Shown: positions 62,901-64,000 of the stretch, piece by piece | How positions within the stretch are numbered: position 1 is the first letter of the stretch | How the letters are laid out: every line of letters begins with the position of its first letter | Source of the DNA: Epiperipatus broadwayi | Taxonomy: Eukaryota; Onychophora; Udeonychophora; Euonychophora; Peripatidae | NCBI GenBank assembly: GCA_028023455.1 | Contig: JAQFVV010006311.1 | Span: 2,338,147 to 2,402,146 of the forward strand | DNA length: 64,000 bases | Direction: 5' to 3' | The notes under the pieces: model-generated | Seen by the model: the letters and a program-made list of their open reading frames with translations, nothing else | The model's database searches: none | Told to the model about the DNA's origin: nothing | Position numbers and translations under genes: made by a program

Positions 62901-64000
62901 TTTGATTATTATTATTAATGTTGAAAATTAAGTAAAGAGTATTTAATATTCTTGAATTATATAGATATATATATTTTGTAAAAAAAATATCTTTTTTAAT
63001 TTTAATTAATTTTGTCATTTAATAGAAATATTGAAGTTATTCAAATATGTATGTATTGTTATATGTATATCTATTGAAAATCTATCTCATAATGAAATAC
63101 AATTGTTAATTAACTAACTTTGATATTTAAATACGGCTTTGTTCTAAATTTAATATTTCTTCTATATATTTATGCTGTAATTGATTAACATTCTGAACTT
63201 GCATTTGTATGAATTGAAGTGAATCAAATGTTTTCATCAAGTTCTTCAATTTGGATATGAATAATATAAATTATATGCATGTTAAATTTAGTTATTGCAT
63301 TTTCTAGAAAATAGATTGTATCTGAAGATATACATGTTTTTCACTCTAGGAATGAGTAGTTGTTTTACTATTTACATATGCATTCACACATAAACTGCTA
63401 TTTGATATGATTTTTTTATATTCCATTACATTTTTGGTAGCTGATATGAAGTTGCATGCTGAGAGTATCCTGCATTCCATTATAATGATGAACATGTCTG
63501 GTGGCCCAACATAAGGTATTATCATAATCATTCAACTCACACACTTGCATTCTATTATATAATTAATGCACCAACATGATTTTTTAAAATAGTTATAAGA
63601 AGCTTCGTTCACATACCTGCATTTTATAACAATATATATTATAACAGGAACTGAGTTCAAACCCTGTTATAAAAAAGAAGAGAAAGAGGGTAGAAGGGTT
63701 TTTTGTTTTTTGTGTGTGTTATTATTATTGTTATATATTTTTTTATTTATTTATTGGAAAAGTCGCACAGACAAGCACATGTATTTTCTGGGGTAAGAAA
63801 GAATGACGGTGGTTATGGGTTAATATAACATTTGGCACTCATGTATATAGATAAATATTGTTTTTAAAAGAAAAAAAAGTACAATTAAGAAAGAATTTAA
63901 AGTATATAAAAAGTTTCTTTTTAGTGTTATGATTCCAGAAATTAATTAGCCAAATGTTTTTCTTATTGTTCTAGAAACAGGTGAAACTAATTTTTGCTAT

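Larger units (their letters stand above)
51330..64000. other. sequence downstream of the divergent exon, putative first intron
   Basis: Apart from the foldbacks, SINE and LINE remnant, 51330-52690, 54260-55140, 56650-58190 and 59960-64000 show no element or exon I can support. Polymerase III B-box-like strings occur at about 56553 (GATTCGAATCC), 57999 (GGGTTCGATATC) and 63652 (GAGTTCAAACCC) without A boxes. No lipoyl-domain exon is present. Confidence 0.45.

Overview
This is a strongly A/T-rich stretch of a eukaryotic nuclear genome. The host is almost certainly an invertebrate animal. The evidence is a conserved animal gene split by GT-AG introns of 3 to 24 kb, tRNA-derived SINEs, several decayed non-LTR retrotransposons, a Penelope-like fragment, foldback elements and a tetranucleotide microsatellite of about 1 kb. 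Coding density is below 1 percent, and almost none of the open reading frames over 60 codons is a gene. The phylum cannot be fixed from the sequence; a cephalopod or an arachnid would fit, but that is a guess.

The one gene read with confidence is RTCA, the RNA 3'-terminal phosphate cyclase, on the minus strand. Five coding exons lie at 51106-51153, 26695-26795, 10088-10231, 6917-7040 and 1760-1818. They join in frame with canonical splice sites to give the first 158 residues; the rest lies beyond position 1. Facing it on the plus strand, 77 to 113 bp away, is a short ORF (51231-51329) ending in an exact splice donor. Its peptide looks like a mitochondrial presequence. In human, DBT (the E2 subunit of branched-chain alpha-ketoacid dehydrogenase) is the divergent neighbour of RTCA, so I propose this is DBT exon 1 and that the gap is a very short bidirectional promoter. 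The DBT call is inference.

The rest is intronic repeat. RTCA intron 4 (1819-6916) holds a 116-bp tandem duplication and a 539-bp palindrome. Intron 3 has nothing I can name. Intron 2 (10232-26694) holds an 840-bp foldback with its terminal module repeated in the loop, an RTE-like LINE remnant, the GATA array, a second LINE 3' end, and SINEs. Intron 1 (26796-51105) holds two members of a TIR/foldback family with TATA target duplications (28474-28747 and 44497-45065), a young LTR retrotransposon lacking all protein genes (30815-35551), a GIY-YIG remnant of a Penelope-like element, a hAT-type element with an 8-bp duplication inserted into an old LINE, and a mosaic foldback family. Downstream of 51330, the putative DBT intron 1, lie more foldbacks, SINEs, possible LTR debris and a long RTE-like LINE remnant.

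I see no CRISPR array, operon, tRNA gene, rRNA gene or other sign of prokaryotic sequence.
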